Source: Porticoccaceae bacterium
GTDB taxonomy: Bacteria; Pseudomonadota; Gammaproteobacteria; Pseudomonadales; Porticoccaceae
DNA length: 24,222 nucleotides
Direction: 5' to 3'
Assembly: GCA_003491845.1 (NCBI GenBank)
Contig: DNBN01000135.1
Location: 559-24,780, forward strand
Position numbers and translations under genes: made by a program. The notes beneath the pieces are model-generated. The model saw only the letters and a list, made by a program, of their open reading frames with translations, made no database searches and was not told the DNA's origin. Below are positions 17,265-24,222 of the stretch, one piece after another; within the stretch, counting starts at the first letter, position 1; each line of letters starts with the position of its first letter.

Positions 17265-19091
17265 CTACTGACTATAGTAAATGTTCTTTATTGAAATCTG
17301 TTTATTTTCAGCACGCTCCCGACTCAAAAATGACAATATGCCAGTGACGTTCTGCATATTTGTACCCTTATTAAGATCATCTATAGACAGCTTGTAAGTA
17401 CGCCATTGCTCAGAGACGGGATATGCAGTTCCCTTACCGAATGCCACGAAACTATTGACCTGGTTACCCTGCAGAAAACGTCCCGTTTGAAACCCTAAAC
17501 TAAAAATAATATCAGCATCACCTTTGATGTCAAAGTGCAGCGCACCAGAGCTGAACTCGCTTAAATCTTCTCCCACCGCACCCTGAAACTCGAGACTAGC
17601 GCCCCACCACTCACTGGTGCGAGTAGCAATGGCAATAACACCTTCCGGTGACATCTCAATACTTGCGGTTCCCTCCCAAGGAACTAATTTAATCCCCGCA
17701 CTGGGGTAGGTCATCTGATTATCTGATGCCGGCACAAAGGTATCATGAGACACCAAATAGTGACTTGCGATTACTGTATCACCTGCTGACAATGTGCTGT
17801 TGACAGTACTGATTTTTCGTACCGGCATAGTACTTTTAAATGGCGGTTTGAGTACTTCAGCAAGCAGTGCATTCTCATCACCTGAATAACTTTTAATCAG
17901 GGGCTGGCCACTGCGCGTTAAACCATCAAATTGGCCGCTATCAACAAAACTCCACAAAGCATACTTTACTTCATTGTTAAGTGTAATTAACCCAAAGTGA
18001 TTCTCAGAGCCCTGGCCATCAGCAGAATCCTTCCATTGCTCATCAAACGCCTCAAAATAGAATAGCGAGATACCTTCAGTGTCGGTCCACTCACGCATAT
18101 ACTGATAAAACATTTTCTCTTTGTATTCATCAGCTGCCTTAGAGCCACCAGCACCATAGGCAGCACTATCTGATGATGCCCAACCGGTCTCTCCAATATG
18201 CATCGGTTTATCAATATTCAAAGAAGCCAAATAATTCACCACCCCCTGATATTGTGACGCGCCGTACTCTACTGCACGTTTCATAGTGGCATCAATCATC
18301 TGAGTTTTGGGCAATTGCTCTTCATCGGGAAGAACACCCCAAAAATCTTGATTATAAAATGAATCATGAAAAGGATAGGTATGAACTGACAGAAAATCCA
18401 CTGCATTAATCAATGATACAAGATCATCAGTATGATAAACAGTAGATCCGCCACCCCAAGATTCATAGTTATCCGAGCTTGTAATCCAAATATCACTATT
18501 GAGTTGTCCAGATGCTTTTAATGACTGCAAATGGTTAACCCACTTAAGAATTGTTTTTGGGTAGACAAAGTAATTAACTGCCCACTGCACCATGGCCTCA
18601 TTACCAACGGCAATGGCTTTAACAATGTCAGGGTATTCATTAGCCATAGCCACAGCGGTGTCAATTTCTTTAGTGTTGTTATCGACATTGCCCTGAGAAT
18701 GGTCAGTCCCTGGGCGCCACGAACCCTGAGCCTCAATCCAAGCTCCTAACATTAGATACATTTCAAAATCTGGATCAGTTGCCTTTAATTCTTTGATGGC
18801 ATTTAGCAGTAATGCCGCCTGAGGAAACTGTGATGTATTGTACGTACGCAGAATTTTGACACCCATGGCCGCAAGGATTTTCAAGTCTTCGGTAATTTGC
18901 TCATGAGTAGGGGCTATGTCTCTAGTTTTTTCTAGATAGCCCCCATAAGAAAACGCCTGATAGTCGGGATTACCAAAAATATCGGCTGCTTTGGGACCAT
19001 AATCATCACTAGAAGATGATGGCTTATTGCCACAAGCTGCTAATAAAATTAACATCACAAAAAGAATACTAATCTTGTTAAATATTGACAA
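17265..19091 (-). CDS. GH17-family beta-1,3-glucanase, lipoprotein with C-terminal carbohydrate-binding-like domain
   Basis: The protein has 608 residues. Residues 1-20 are a lipoprotein signal with lipobox L-A-A-C20, so it is anchored in the outer or inner membrane. Residues about 35-390 are a GH17 TIM barrel: acid/base E165 in V-G-N-E-A-M, nucleophile E301 in H-I-G-E-T-G-W. Residues about 430-608 form a beta-rich domain of carbohydrate-binding type. GH17 enzymes cut beta-1,3-glucans such as laminarin, or transfer glucanosyl units. The start is TTG at 19089-19091, chosen because GGAG (19099-19102) sits 7 bases upstream and the next ATG would destroy the signal peptide. It is divergent from the GH2-type gene, with a palindrome between them. 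Residue-level substrate specificity is not determinable. Confidence 0.9.
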   Translation of the reverse strand: MSIFNKISILFVMLILLAACGNKPSSSSDDYGPKAADIFGNPDYQAFSYGGYLEKTRDIAPTHEQITEDLKILAAMGVKILRTYNTSQFPQAALLLNAIKELKATDPDFEMYLMLGAWIEAQGSWRPGTDHSQGNVDNNTKEIDTAVAMANEYPDIVKAIAVGNEAMVQWAVNYFVYPKTILKWVNHLQSLKASGQLNSDIWITSSDNYESWGGGSTVYHTDDLVSLINAVDFLSVHTYPFHDSFYNQDFWGVLPDEEQLPKTQMIDATMKRAVEYGASQYQGVVNYLASLNIDKPMHIGETGWASSDSAAYGAGGSKAADEYKEKMFYQYMREWTDTEGISLFYFEAFDEQWKDSADGQGSENHFGLITLNNEVKYALWSFVDSGQFDGLTRSGQPLIKSYSGDENALLAEVLKPPFKSTMPVRKISTVNSTLSAGDTVIASHYLVSHDTFVPASDNQMTYPSAGIKLVPWEGTASIEMSPEGVIAIATRTSEWWGASLEFQGAVGEDLSEFSSGALHFDIKGDADIIFSLGFQTGRFLQGNQVNSFVAFGKGTAYPVSEQWRTYKLSIDDLNKGTNMQNVTGILSFLSRERAENKQISIKNIYYSQ

Positions 19092-19200
19092 ACCGCAACT
19101 CCGTTTAAAAAGTGTTTTAATAATTTGATTTACATTAACTTACCAAATAATAAAGTATGCGCCATAGTCCTTTTAACTATTCGCGATGAATAATACGTTT

Positions 19201-19230
19201 TTAACGACAAACAGCGTCAGTTTTTATAAA
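19201..19230 (+). promoter_or_regulatory. Candidate promoter of the GH2-GPH transcript
   Basis: TTAACG at 19201-19206 (4 of 6) and TATAAA at 19225-19230 (5 of 6) are 18 bases apart. The -10 falls at the centre of the 24-bp palindrome at 19215-19238, which would fit repression by occlusion. The start codon at 19276 is about 40 bases from the expected transcription start. Confidence 0.4.
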
Positions 19231-19238
19231 AACTGACG
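19215..19238. promoter_or_regulatory. Perfect 24-bp palindrome, candidate operator
   Basis: The half-site CGTCAGTTTTTA is followed directly by its exact reverse complement. It sits between the divergent GH17 and GH2-type genes and overlaps a -10-like TATAAA. There is no loop and no adjacent T tract beyond its own sequence, so a protein-binding site is more likely than a terminator. No regulator gene lies in the window. Confidence 0.55.
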
Positions 19239-19275
19239 TAAACTGCTCGCTAAAAAATGCTCTAGGACAATATCC

Positions 19276-20520
19276 ATGACGCCTAAAAAAGTCACGTTAA
19301 TCAAGTGCTCTAATAATTTCCAGCTTTTTGTGGACAGTAGCCCATTTTACATAAAGGGTGCAGGACTAGAATTAGGTAGCATAGCGCGTCTTGCAGAATT
19401 TGGCGGTAACGCATTTCGCACCTGGCGAGTAAATAATGGAGACAAAACTGGCTTACAAATTCTTGATGAGGCTCAAGCGTGTGGCTTAATGGTATGCATG
19501 GGTCTGGAGGTGGCTCGTGAGCGCCACGGCTTTGACTACAACAATGCCTCACTGGTAGAACAACAGTTACAAGAAATTAAACGTGATGTTGACGCTTTAA
19601 AAGATCATCCTGCCCTTTTAATGTGGGGTATTGGCAACGAACTGAATCTGCGCCATAAGAATTCAAAAGTATGGGATGCGGTGAATGCTATCGCTAAAAT
19701 GATTCATCAAATTGATCCAAATCATCCGACAACCACCATGCTTGCTGGAGCAGATCCAGAGGTTATTAAACAGGTTGTGATGCGAGCTTCGGCAGTAGAT
19801 CTGCTGTCATTTCAACTCTATGGCGATATTGATAAACTGCCTAAGTATCTTGCTCAGAGTAACTATCAAGGTGCATATACAGTCTCAGAATGGGGTGCCA
19901 CAGGTCATTGGGAAGCCCCAAAAACAAAATGGGGCCGTCCTATTGAAGCCAACAGTACCGAAAAAGCAAACGATTATCGAAGACGCTATGTTGATTACAT
20001 TGTCGCAGACACACAACAATGTATCGGCTCATTTGTGTTTCTCTGGGGACAAAAACAAGAGCGAACACCTACATGGTATGGCGTATTTCTTGATAATGGC
20101 CGCTACACTCAAGCCGCCCAAGTTATGAGCCAGTTATGGACTGGAATAAAAGCTAAACAGCCCGTTCCAGAAATCAAAACACTACGTCTACAGGATATTG
20201 AAGGTACTCATCGCTCTGTACTGAAGTCCGGCCATAGCTACACCGCTACTCTTGCTATGAATTTAAACGACAAACATTTGGTCAGTTATCGATGGGTTCT
20301 GATGCATGAAGTTGACATAACTAAACAAAGCGAGGGTGGTGATTTTGAGCCTATACCTAAGGTTATTTGGCAGCAGGAGCACACGAATACCTCAGATGTT
20401 ATTGAGTTTAAGGCCCCGCAGTGTGGGGAATATCGACTGTTTGTATATGCAGACGACTCCTTTGGCGGATCAGCTACCGCAAATATGCCCGTTTTAGTCG
20501 ATTCAATAGAGACTACCTGA
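19276..20520 (+). CDS. Cytoplasmic GH2-type TIM-barrel glycosidase
   Basis: The protein has 414 residues with no signal peptide. Residues about 15-290 look like the catalytic TIM barrel of GH2/GH5-clan enzymes: W-G-I-G-N-E122-L-N supplies the acid/base and T-V-S-E205-W-G the nucleophile. The usual N-terminal GH2 sugar-binding and Ig-like domains are absent; a short beta domain follows the barrel (about 310-410). It would hydrolyse imported oligosaccharides, presumably beta-glucan fragments given its neighbours. AGGA about 10 bases before the ATG is a modest ribosome site. The sugar symporter gene follows 76 bases downstream and is probably cotranscribed. The clan is clear; exact family and substrate are uncertain. 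Confidence 0.82.
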   Translation: MTPKKVTLIKCSNNFQLFVDSSPFYIKGAGLELGSIARLAEFGGNAFRTWRVNNGDKTGLQILDEAQACGLMVCMGLEVARERHGFDYNNASLVEQQLQEIKRDVDALKDHPALLMWGIGNELNLRHKNSKVWDAVNAIAKMIHQIDPNHPTTTMLAGADPEVIKQVVMRASAVDLLSFQLYGDIDKLPKYLAQSNYQGAYTVSEWGATGHWEAPKTKWGRPIEANSTEKANDYRRRYVDYIVADTQQCIGSFVFLWGQKQERTPTWYGVFLDNGRYTQAAQVMSQLWTGIKAKQPVPEIKTLRLQDIEGTHRSVLKSGHSYTATLAMNLNDKHLVSYRWVLMHEVDITKQSEGGDFEPIPKVIWQQEHTNTSDVIEFKAPQCGEYRLFVYADDSFGGSATANMPVLVDSIETT

Positions 20521-20596
20521 AAATCTCAACCTATACTCCGAAGAATAGGGGATATTCAGAAGTCTTTTCAGTAGAGACTCATCAACAATAAAAAAT

Positions 20597-22048
20597 GTGT
20601 GCAAAATTATGGGTCAAATTAATCAGCCTCCGGTGCGTGCAAACACCATTCCGTTAAATCAAAAAATTGCCTTCGGCTTGGGGATGCTTGCCAATCAAAT
20701 GTTTCCAGCTGCCCTAGGTATTTTTATGGTGCTTTTGGTACAGAGTCTCGGCATGAGTCCACTACTCTGGTCACTGATATTTTTTATCCCCAAACTAATC
20801 GATGCCATTACCGATCCTGTGATGGGTTATATTTCAGATCATACCGTTTCACGCTGGGGTAAACGCCGACCCTATGTCTTTATTGGCGCTCTTATTTCAG
20901 GGTTTTCCTTCATGATGATGTGGCAGTTGTCGGCTGAAAACTCTGAAATGTACAATTTTTACTATTTTCTAGCCTGGTGCTGTGTATTTTGGATAGGAAT
21001 GACCATCTTTGGTGTTCCCTACGTTGCCATGGGCTATGAAATGAGTTCGGACTTTCACGAACGCACTCGACTTATGGCTGTTGCACAATGGATAGGCCAG
21101 TGGGCATGGGTCATTGCGCCCTGGTTCTGGATAGTACTTTATGACCCAGAATGGTTTGATTCTGCGACCGAAGGTGCAAGAACACTATCCTTATGGGTCG
21201 GTGGGATATGTATGGGATTAGCCTTAGTACCCGCCTTCTTTTGTACCTTTAACAATACTGAAGATGATAACAATACTGCTGCTGAGAGCCGCGATTTTCG
21301 TGCAACGATGAAAGATTTTGGCAACGGCATTCTAATTACCTTAAGAAACAAACCCTTTCAAAAAATCTGTATAGCAACCTTTCTCATTTTCAACGCCTTT
21401 CAAACAGTGGCAGCATTCTCTTGGTTCATTGTTGTCTATTACATGAACGGTGGAGACACCACAGCAGCGGGAGTTTGGCCAACACTATTTGGCTCTATTG
21501 GCGCTCTTTGCACGTGCTTTTTAGTGATTCCAATTGTTACTCATTGTGCACAAAAGTACGGCAAAAAAGTTACTTTCCTCTATACTCAGACGGTATCTTT
21601 GGTGGGCTACAGCTTGTTTTGGTGGGGCTTCTCTCCTGAAAATCCGTGGATGATGTTTATCCCACTCCCTCTATTTGCCTTTGGCATCGGTGGATTGTTC
21701 ACCATCATGATGTCTATGACCGCCGATATTTGTGATATGGACGAACTGGAAACAGGGCAACGCCGAGAAGGTACCTTTGGCGCCATTTATTGGTGGATGG
21801 TTAAGTTTGGTGCAGCTGTGGCTGGTGGTGCTAGCGGCCTTATTTTAAGCCTTATAGGCTTCGATCAATCAGTTGCTGTACAAAGCGATGAAACCCTGCA
21901 ACTCTTGCGCTTAACCTATATTATTGTGCCCAGCATTGGCACGCTTGTGGCGATTCTAGTAATGCGTAACTATGACCTAGATGAACAACGTGCTAATGAG
22001 ATTCGCGTGCAACTTGATGCCAGGCGTGAGGCACAGACCGCAGTTTAG
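20597..22048 (+). CDS. GPH-family sugar:cation symporter (MFS)
   Basis: The protein has 483 residues with about 12 hydrophobic membrane segments. The signature G-Y-I-S-D-H-T-x-S-R-W-G-K-R-R-P between segments 2 and 3 is the glycoside-pentoside-hexuronide (MelB-like) motif. D-P-V-M-G just before it is also typical. It should import a glucoside or oligosaccharide with H+ or Na+ across the inner membrane. It follows the GH2-type gene and faces the glycoside phosphorylase, which fits uptake of laminari-oligosaccharides. The start could be ATG 20597 or ATG 20609 (M-G-Q-I-N); neither has a clear Shine-Dalgarno sequence. The transcript ends at the hairpin beginning at 22077. Confidence 0.9.
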   Translation: MCKIMGQINQPPVRANTIPLNQKIAFGLGMLANQMFPAALGIFMVLLVQSLGMSPLLWSLIFFIPKLIDAITDPVMGYISDHTVSRWGKRRPYVFIGALISGFSFMMMWQLSAENSEMYNFYYFLAWCCVFWIGMTIFGVPYVAMGYEMSSDFHERTRLMAVAQWIGQWAWVIAPWFWIVLYDPEWFDSATEGARTLSLWVGGICMGLALVPAFFCTFNNTEDDNNTAAESRDFRATMKDFGNGILITLRNKPFQKICIATFLIFNAFQTVAAFSWFIVVYYMNGGDTTAAGVWPTLFGSIGALCTCFLVIPIVTHCAQKYGKKVTFLYTQTVSLVGYSLFWWGFSPENPWMMFIPLPLFAFGIGGLFTIMMSMTADICDMDELETGQRREGTFGAIYWWMVKFGAAVAGGASGLILSLIGFDQSVAVQSDETLQLLRLTYIIVPSIGTLVAILVMRNYDLDEQRANEIRVQLDARREAQTAV

Positions 22049-22076
22049 TCTTAAAATTGATACCTAATAAAATAAC

Positions 22077-22118
22077 ATCAAATAAAAACGCCGACATTAG
22101 TCGGCGTTTTTATTTGAT
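22077..22118. terminator. Bidirectional terminator within a perfect 19-bp inverted repeat
   Basis: Arms 22077-22095 and 22100-22118 are exact reverse complements with a 4-base ATTA loop. The core CGCCGAC/GTCGGCG is flanked by A5 and T5, so it can terminate both the plus-strand symporter and the minus-strand phosphorylase. The AT-rich outer part lengthens the dyad. Confidence 0.92.
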
Positions 22119-22169
22119 AGACAACGTAACTATTGGTATTTGATCAACAGCCAATCAACGTTTTTTCTG

Positions 22170-24222
22170 CTAGTTTAACCCGGGTTTGAGTGACACCTGA
22201 ATACGAGCAATAGTGCCTTTCTTATCGAAGATGTCCATAGATAAGTCCGTATTGATCATATTACTGTGGATGTCTAAGGTTGTGTCATCTGCAAAAATCA
22301 ACTCAATAGCTGTTTGTGGCGCCAAGCTGTAGATAATGGGTACCTGACAATAGGTAAAGCCTAGCTGACCAGCAGATAAAGGCAGGATTTTATGATCACC
22401 ACTGACATCAAAGTAATTCAACTGATTCTCAGCAGTGAGAAACTCAGATTTCCTTAAAATAAATGGGTCAAAACAGATCTTTCCAGACTGAACCGACACA
22501 CCCAATTCCATTAAACGTGTAATAACCTCTTCCTTCACCTGCCCTGTCATACCTGGTTGTCTGGCGCCGCCAAATCCCGGAGTATGAGAATAAGGGTCAG
22601 TGGGAAATGCGCCATAATTTTCTGGTGTTTTGTTAAAGCCAATACCAGCGCGAATATCAAAATAACTATCTGCTAACTTTCCTATAATGATGGGGTCTGC
22701 TTTTGATGCGACAGCTTCTCGGAAATTCTCTAAGACTGCCAACAATAATTTAGACACCATGTGCCAGTAAATTGATCCCAGTCCTTCATAGGCGTACATA
22801 CCACCAGAACGCCCAGTGAACTGACGATGGTTGAATACGTCCTCGAAAATATCTTCCGTCATTCCCCTATCTTGCTCAACAAAGTCTTCATAGCCATTCT
22901 GAGCCAACACCTTAAGACGTTGTTTTACATCATCAACACTATTAAACGACCCATTAAAATAACAACCACCATCAGAATCTGTCTCAATAAGGGATTGATC
23001 ATTTTCTTCGATCAACTTATTGAAAAGTTTAGAGCCCATCAAGAGAGGCCTTGGGATAATATTTTTATCCATAAATCGAGTCAATTCGCGATCCGGGTAC
23101 AACAGATATGAGTTCTGTCTTTCAGTGAAAATTGCCGAGCGTTTTAACGCAGTGAGCACGTCAATCGCTTGCTCTGGATTTAAATAGCCAGAACTCAATA
23201 CAGCTACTTGGCCTTCTAACATTTCATAGAGGTGCGTGATTTTCACACTAGCGTCAGTGGCTGTCATTAAATTATAGGCGTGATACAAACCATCTGTTCG
23301 CCGATTTGCAGCAATCGTATGATCTATATATTCAATAGAAAGTTTGCAAAAAGCTACTATACGAGCTGTTTTCACCTGCCGACGCTCGCCACTAAAAGAT
23401 TGATCATAGAGGCCTACACGATAATCACTTGCAGCAGTGCCTAAACGATCTAGGATGACTTTACGATCAGTATCACTAAAACTGCTGTTAAGGCGATGAT
23501 GGTGATCAACAAACGTTGTCTCAATAGAATCAAGAAGATTCACGAGTTCTGCAGAAACTGGAACTTGGTCAAACTCAACATTTGAAAATAAATCTAATAG
23601 GCATACCTGAAATCGTCGGGTGTAATACAACGTCACCATGGATACGCCAAATCCAACTAATGCATTGTTAGCATCATTCCACTCCGGACGCTGAGTATTC
23701 ATCCAAATGCCAGCTTCAGGGATAAAATTTGATAGTTTCGCCAGCACTGTCGTTAGTAATTTCTCAGTCAGGTTAACCCTGTAAATATCACCATTAGCAT
23801 CCCAGATTAGTCGACCATCGGCACCAATCTGATCAACACGTTGTTGAATAATTAGCTCAGCGGCTTCATCAAAATCAATCGTATTGTGGGGATCTTGCAA
23901 TAACTCCCCATAAGGTTTTATACGATAGGGGACATTTGCATAGCAAAACAAATCTGCGCTTAAAAAGGTTCTCAAAGTCCCAGGATGATAACTATTAGAC
24001 AGCTCTAAGAATTTAAGTAAATAAACAATTTGATGGTCACCCCAGTAACCAATATTAGCCCAGGGATCACTAGGATCAGGTTTTTCCCAATCAATACCCG
24101 CCTTGGTGATTCGATAGGGATTATATCCATCTACGGTTGATGCATTGACAAACTTGCAGATCATGCTTTCAACATAGTTTGGAATAGAGAGACTTAGCCC
24201 CTCCCAATTTTGAAAAATATCT
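22170..24222 (-). CDS. Inverting beta-glucan phosphorylase, GH94/GH149-type (5' end beyond window)
   Basis: The minus-strand frame is open from the right edge; the first internal ATG (24164) is not the start, since codons upstream of it continue without a stop. About 683 residues are visible, covering the (alpha/alpha)6 catalytic barrel and the C-terminal beta domain. Key motifs are N-I-G-Y-W-G-D-H-Q-I near the visible start and T-Q-R-P-E-W-N-D, whose aspartate (codon 23673-23675) matches the general acid of GH94 phosphorylases. These enzymes cleave beta-glucosides with phosphate to give alpha-glucose 1-phosphate. The large size and beta-glucan neighbours favour GH149-like beta-1,3-oligoglucan phosphorylase over cellobiose phosphorylase, but that choice is inferred. 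No signal peptide can be judged. Confidence 0.75.
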   Translation of the reverse strand, partial: DIFQNWEGLSLSIPNYVESMICKFVNASTVDGYNPYRITKAGIDWEKPDPSDPWANIGYWGDHQIVYLLKFLELSNSYHPGTLRTFLSADLFCYANVPYRIKPYGELLQDPHNTIDFDEAAELIIQQRVDQIGADGRLIWDANGDIYRVNLTEKLLTTVLAKLSNFIPEAGIWMNTQRPEWNDANNALVGFGVSMVTLYYTRRFQVCLLDLFSNVEFDQVPVSAELVNLLDSIETTFVDHHHRLNSSFSDTDRKVILDRLGTAASDYRVGLYDQSFSGERRQVKTARIVAFCKLSIEYIDHTIAANRRTDGLYHAYNLMTATDASVKITHLYEMLEGQVAVLSSGYLNPEQAIDVLTALKRSAIFTERQNSYLLYPDRELTRFMDKNIIPRPLLMGSKLFNKLIEENDQSLIETDSDGGCYFNGSFNSVDDVKQRLKVLAQNGYEDFVEQDRGMTEDIFEDVFNHRQFTGRSGGMYAYEGLGSIYWHMVSKLLLAVLENFREAVASKADPIIIGKLADSYFDIRAGIGFNKTPENYGAFPTDPYSHTPGFGGARQPGMTGQVKEEVITRLMELGVSVQSGKICFDPFILRKSEFLTAENQLNYFDVSGDHKILPLSAGQLGFTYCQVPIIYSLAPQTAIELIFADDTTLDIHSNMINTDLSMDIFDKKGTIARIQVSLKPGLN

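Noticed and set aside
22827..23111. Plus-strand open frame of 94 codons
   Set aside because: Antisense within the glycoside phosphorylase, no motif and no ribosome site.
1..24222. Mobile element, CRISPR array or defence system
   Set aside because: No transposase, integrase, direct-repeat array, toxin-antitoxin pair or defence domain was found in either strand; the gene content is metabolic.

Overview
The window looks like chromosomal DNA of a heterotrophic, probably marine gammaproteobacterium. The evidence is a moderate G+C content, a TonB-dependent receptor paired with a TPR-sulfotransferase, a beta-1,3-glucan (laminarin) gene set, and enzymes for quaternary amines such as carnitine and choline. 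A SAR92/OM60-like lineage is plausible, but this is inference from gene content. No rRNA, tRNA, CRISPR array, insertion sequence, phage gene or transcription factor gene was found.

Left part (1-5700). The left edge holds the 5' part of a PP2C-type protein phosphatase on the minus strand. Divergent from it is a plus-strand operon-like run: an FAD-dependent oxidoreductase of unknown substrate, a beta-keto acid cleavage enzyme (BKACE), L-carnitine dehydrogenase fused to a hotdog thioesterase, and gamma-butyrobetaine dioxygenase. The last three form a continuous route: gamma-butyrobetaine to L-carnitine to 3-dehydrocarnitine to betainyl-CoA to glycine betaine. A bidirectional terminator closes the run.

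Middle part (5700-17240). On the minus strand, choline dehydrogenase (betA) is followed by a TPR-sulfotransferase and a TonB-dependent receptor. Divergent from betA, a secreted alpha/beta hydrolase and betaine aldehyde dehydrogenase (betB) share a transcript. Choline therefore gives a second route to glycine betaine. A terminator follows, then a secreted PHP-domain phosphodiesterase-like protein and a small secreted cysteine-rich protein. A reasonable but unproven reading is that the exported hydrolases and the receptor capture choline- or carnitine-containing esters.

Right part (17265-24222). This is a beta-glucan utilisation module: a GH17 lipoprotein (minus), a divergent cytoplasmic GH2-type TIM-barrel glycosidase and a GPH-family sugar/cation symporter (both plus), and the catalytic and C-terminal portion of a large inverting glycoside phosphorylase of the GH94/GH149 type (minus, running off the right edge). 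The likely flow is surface or periplasmic cleavage of laminarin by GH17, uptake by the symporter, and phosphorolysis or hydrolysis in the cytoplasm. A perfect 24-bp palindrome between the divergent GH17 and GH2 genes overlaps a -10-like element and is a good operator candidate.

Neither module has its own regulator or a dedicated quaternary-amine inner-membrane transporter in the window. Those functions must lie elsewhere.
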